The notes beneath the pieces are model-generated. The model worked only from the letters and a program-made list of their open reading frames with translations. It did not search any database and was not told the origin of the DNA. Of a DNA stretch of 8,316 bases, positions 7,403 to 8,316 are shown piece after piece (within the stretch, counting starts at the first letter, position 1; the number at the start of each line of letters is the position of its first letter). The position numbers and the translations under genes were made by a program. The stretch comes from an uncultured Prevotella sp. (lineage in GTDB: Bacteria; Bacteroidota; Bacteroidia; Bacteroidales; Bacteroidaceae): NCBI GenBank assembly GCA_947072805.1, contig CAMTJK010000145.1, forward strand, positions 1 to 8,316. The letters run 5' to 3'.

Positions 7403-7462
7403 GATGTCTCGGTTGTTTGGTTGATATAGGGCTTCAATGTGTTATCTTCAGCGATGTCCGGC

Positions 7463-7993
7463 TTACTTTTTCGCGGTGCTAATGGCTTCGAGCGCCTTCC
7501 GCAGCTTCTTTATCTCCACGGTGGCGAGCACCACTTTGCCGTCGGGTCCGATGAGATACATCGACGGAATCCACTTTATGTGATAGTCCTGCGATATGCG
7601 TGTCTCCTTCCACGGCTTCAGTTCGCTGTGTTGCATCCATGTCATGGTGCTGTCGTTCACACATTTGCGCCATGCCGTTTCGTCCTTGTCGAACGATATT
7701 CCGACGAAGGCCACGCTGTCTGAAGCGAAGTCGCCGTACATGGAGCGCATTTCGCCGATGTCCTTGCGGCAGTCAGGACACCACGATGCCCAGAAGTCGA
7801 GCACCACATATTGTCCGCGCATCGACAGCAGCGATGTGCCGTTGTATTTGGCGGTGCTGTTTTCTATGGTAAAATCGGGTGCCTCCGTACCCGGCTTGAG
7901 CAGTTCGGTGGCATATTTGCTGTCGGCATCCTGTGCCGTGGCGGCTGTTGCCAGGGTCAGTGTCATTATGGCGATGGTGAGAAATCGTTTCAT
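7463..7993 (-). CDS. Secreted TlpA-like thioredoxin-fold protein
   Basis: The 176-residue protein begins with a classic signal peptide, MKRFLTIAIMTLTLATAATA, with a probable signal peptidase I cut after residue 20 (ATA|Q). There is no lipobox cysteine, so it should be soluble in the periplasm. The rest is a TlpA/AhpC-TSA-type thioredoxin fold: PGTEAPDFTIEN (34-45), YVVLDFWASWCPDCRKDI with the redox pair Cys72 and Cys75 (62-79), and the cis-proline segment WIPSMYLIGPDGKV (141-154). It probably reduces or shuffles disulfides outside the cytoplasm; the partner is unknown. The frame stays open upstream to 8122, but the start at 7993 is chosen because it places the signal peptide at the N-terminus and leaves the promoter outside the gene. 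It heads the minus-strand run, 60 bases before folP. A third cysteine (Cys111) is outside the active site. Confidence 0.92.
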   Translation of the reverse strand: MKRFLTIAIMTLTLATAATAQDADSKYATELLKPGTEAPDFTIENSTAKYNGTSLLSMRGQYVVLDFWASWCPDCRKDIGEMRSMYGDFASDSVAFVGISFDKDETAWRKCVNDSTMTWMQHSELKPWKETRISQDYHIKWIPSMYLIGPDGKVVLATVEIKKLRKALEAISTAKK

Positions 7994-8079
7994 TCTATAT
8001 GAGAATATGGTATATAAATTGTGCGATGCGGCTGTACCGATGGAGCCTGCATGCTGTTTACGCATGTAAGCCGCTGTTG

Positions 8080-8087
8080 CAAAAGTA
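8080..8087 (-). promoter_or_regulatory. Probable -7 promoter box for the tlpA-folP-cdaA-sufT-lpxH run
   Basis: On the minus strand these bases read TACTTTTG, an exact match to TAnnTTTG and identical to the box before pta. It lies 86 bases before the start codon at 7993. A TTTG occurs at 8103-8100 but only 12 bases away, too close for a standard -33 element. The preceding GGATTATTTT (8098-8089) is shared with the pta promoter. I see no equally good box in the gaps between the five downstream genes. Confidence 0.6.
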
Positions 8088-8124
8088 CAAAATAATCCAC
8101 AAACGATGCCCGTTTGGTGCAATT

Positions 8125-8168
8125 TATGTGGCAGAAAGCAGGTAAATATGTGGTGGAAAGCAGGTAAA
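8125..8168. repeat. Two 22-base tandem direct repeats
   Basis: The unit at 8125-8146 and the unit at 8147-8168 are identical at 20 of 22 positions. Both begin TATGTGG and end GAAAGCAGGTAAA, except that the two bases after TATGTGG are CA in the first and TG in the second. Because 22 is not a multiple of three, the repeat shifts frame, which argues against coding. Confidence 0.85.
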
Positions 8169-8208
8169 AAGACATTGAAATCACAGCTTCGTATGCTTGC
8201 GTAGGTCT

Positions 8209-8262
8209 GAAGGCGTGTCCGGCCTTGTGTTTTTCAGGGTAAAATCCTGCCCTGACGCCTTC
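8209..8262. repeat. Nested inverted repeat inside the intergenic element
   Basis: GAAGGCGT (8209-8216) pairs with ACGCCTTC (8255-8262) over 8 bp. Inside it TCAGGG (8234-8239) pairs with CCCTGA (8250-8255) around a 10-base loop; A8255 could be used by only one of the two stems. CAGG (8235-8238) can alternatively pair with CCTG (8246-8249). No T-tract follows on either strand, so it does not look like an intrinsic terminator. Confidence 0.7.
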
Positions 8263-8316
8263 GCAAAGTGCATGGCGATTTGGTACGTATAACATTTATT
8301 TACTTTTTAGAAAAAT

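Larger units (their letters stand above)
8099..8273 (-). repeat. Probable dispersed Prevotella-type intergenic repeat element
   Basis: Read on the minus strand, the element starts with an open frame from 8273 to a stop at 8181 that contains GQDFTLKNTRPDTPSDLRK. From memory this peptide recurs in many short, probably spurious hypothetical proteins of Prevotella genomes, which suggests that the DNA and not the protein is what is conserved. The DNA has a nested inverted repeat (8209-8262) and two 22-base tandem units (8125-8168). Only one copy lies in this window, so its dispersed nature cannot be shown here, and both borders are estimates; the right-hand promoter may belong to it. Confidence 0.55.
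7994..8316. other. Right-end intergenic region without a supported gene
   Basis: This stretch of 323 bases carries the leader and promoter of the TlpA-like gene (about 7994-8098), then the repeat element described separately (about 8099-8273), and a final AT-rich 43 bases in which I see nothing certain. A minus-strand reading frame at 8295-7990 is open but crosses the promoter and repeat and has no family resemblance. Confidence 0.6.

Noticed and set aside
6422..7429. A long plus-strand frame (335 codons) opposite folP.
   Set aside because: It is antisense to a gene with complete FolP motifs and is rich in His, Tyr and Cys as expected for the complement of a real coding strand.
7403..7462. 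An internal promoter between the TlpA-like gene and folP.
   Set aside because: No TAnnTTTG box is present on the minus strand in this gap.
7811..8069. Plus-strand frames opposite the TlpA-like gene.
   Set aside because: They are antisense to an intact thioredoxin fold with signal peptide.
8209..8262. The nested inverted repeat as an intrinsic terminator.
   Set aside because: Neither strand has a T-tract after the stem; on the minus strand it is followed by A residues.
8181..8273. A 30-residue minus-strand small protein containing GQDFTLKNTRPDTPSDLRK.
   Set aside because: The peptide seems to recur because the DNA repeat recurs; the frame overlaps the inverted repeat. Kept as part of the repeat and not as a gene, with some doubt.
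7990..8295. A 101-residue minus-strand open frame upstream of the TlpA-like gene.
   Set aside because: It spans the tandem 22-mers, inverted repeat and promoter, has no signal or motif, and would be better explained as a chance frame through a repeat element.
8279..8308. A plus-strand promoter, TTTG, 18 bases, TACTTTTT, for a gene beyond the window.
   Set aside because: The -7 box misses the final G and the AT-rich flank makes chance matches likely; no downstream gene can be seen.

Overview
The window looks like a chromosomal segment of a gut or oral Bacteroidales bacterium, most likely Prevotella or a close relative. Three things suggest this: the protein families and their arrangement, promoter -7 boxes of the Bacteroidetes type TAnnTTTG, and an intergenic repeat at the right end whose minus-strand reading contains a peptide (GQDFTLKNTRPDTPSDLRK) that I associate from memory with recurrent spurious ORFs in Prevotella genomes. 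Genus level is inference. Nothing here is a phage, transposon, CRISPR array or RNA gene.

Left part (2-1771, minus): one complete 589-residue gene that joins a DUF2156 (lysylphosphatidylglycerol-synthase C-terminal type) domain to an Eis-like GNAT acetyltransferase. A 302-base divergent intergenic region (1772-2073) separates it from the acetate-forming pair pta (2074-3084) and ackA (3108-4304) on the plus strand. Pta turns acetyl-CoA into acetyl phosphate, and AckA turns that into acetate plus ATP. A 13-bp hairpin with T-tracts on both sides (about 4317-4374) ends this unit and probably also the convergent one.

Right part (4446-7993, minus): five genes in one direction, in transcription order a secreted TlpA-like thioredoxin, folP (dihydropteroate synthase), cdaA (c-di-AMP synthase), a SufT/MIP18-type iron-sulfur assembly factor and lpxH (lipid A synthesis). 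Gaps are 60, 19, 84 and 73 bases. No clear promoter was seen inside, so they could form one operon, although only folP-cdaA are close enough to make co-transcription nearly certain. The functions are folate supply, cyclic dinucleotide signalling, Fe-S maturation, outer-membrane lipid A and extracytoplasmic redox: housekeeping rather than an obvious single pathway.

Right end (7994-8316): no convincing gene. It holds the probable promoter of the tlpA-led unit and, directly upstream, a structured repeat element with a nested inverted repeat and two 22-base tandem units. The most unusual points are the DUF2156-GNAT fusion, the variant FolP with an apparent insertion and an altered MH motif, and the repeat that abuts or contains a promoter. 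I do not see a clear new defence or mobile system.
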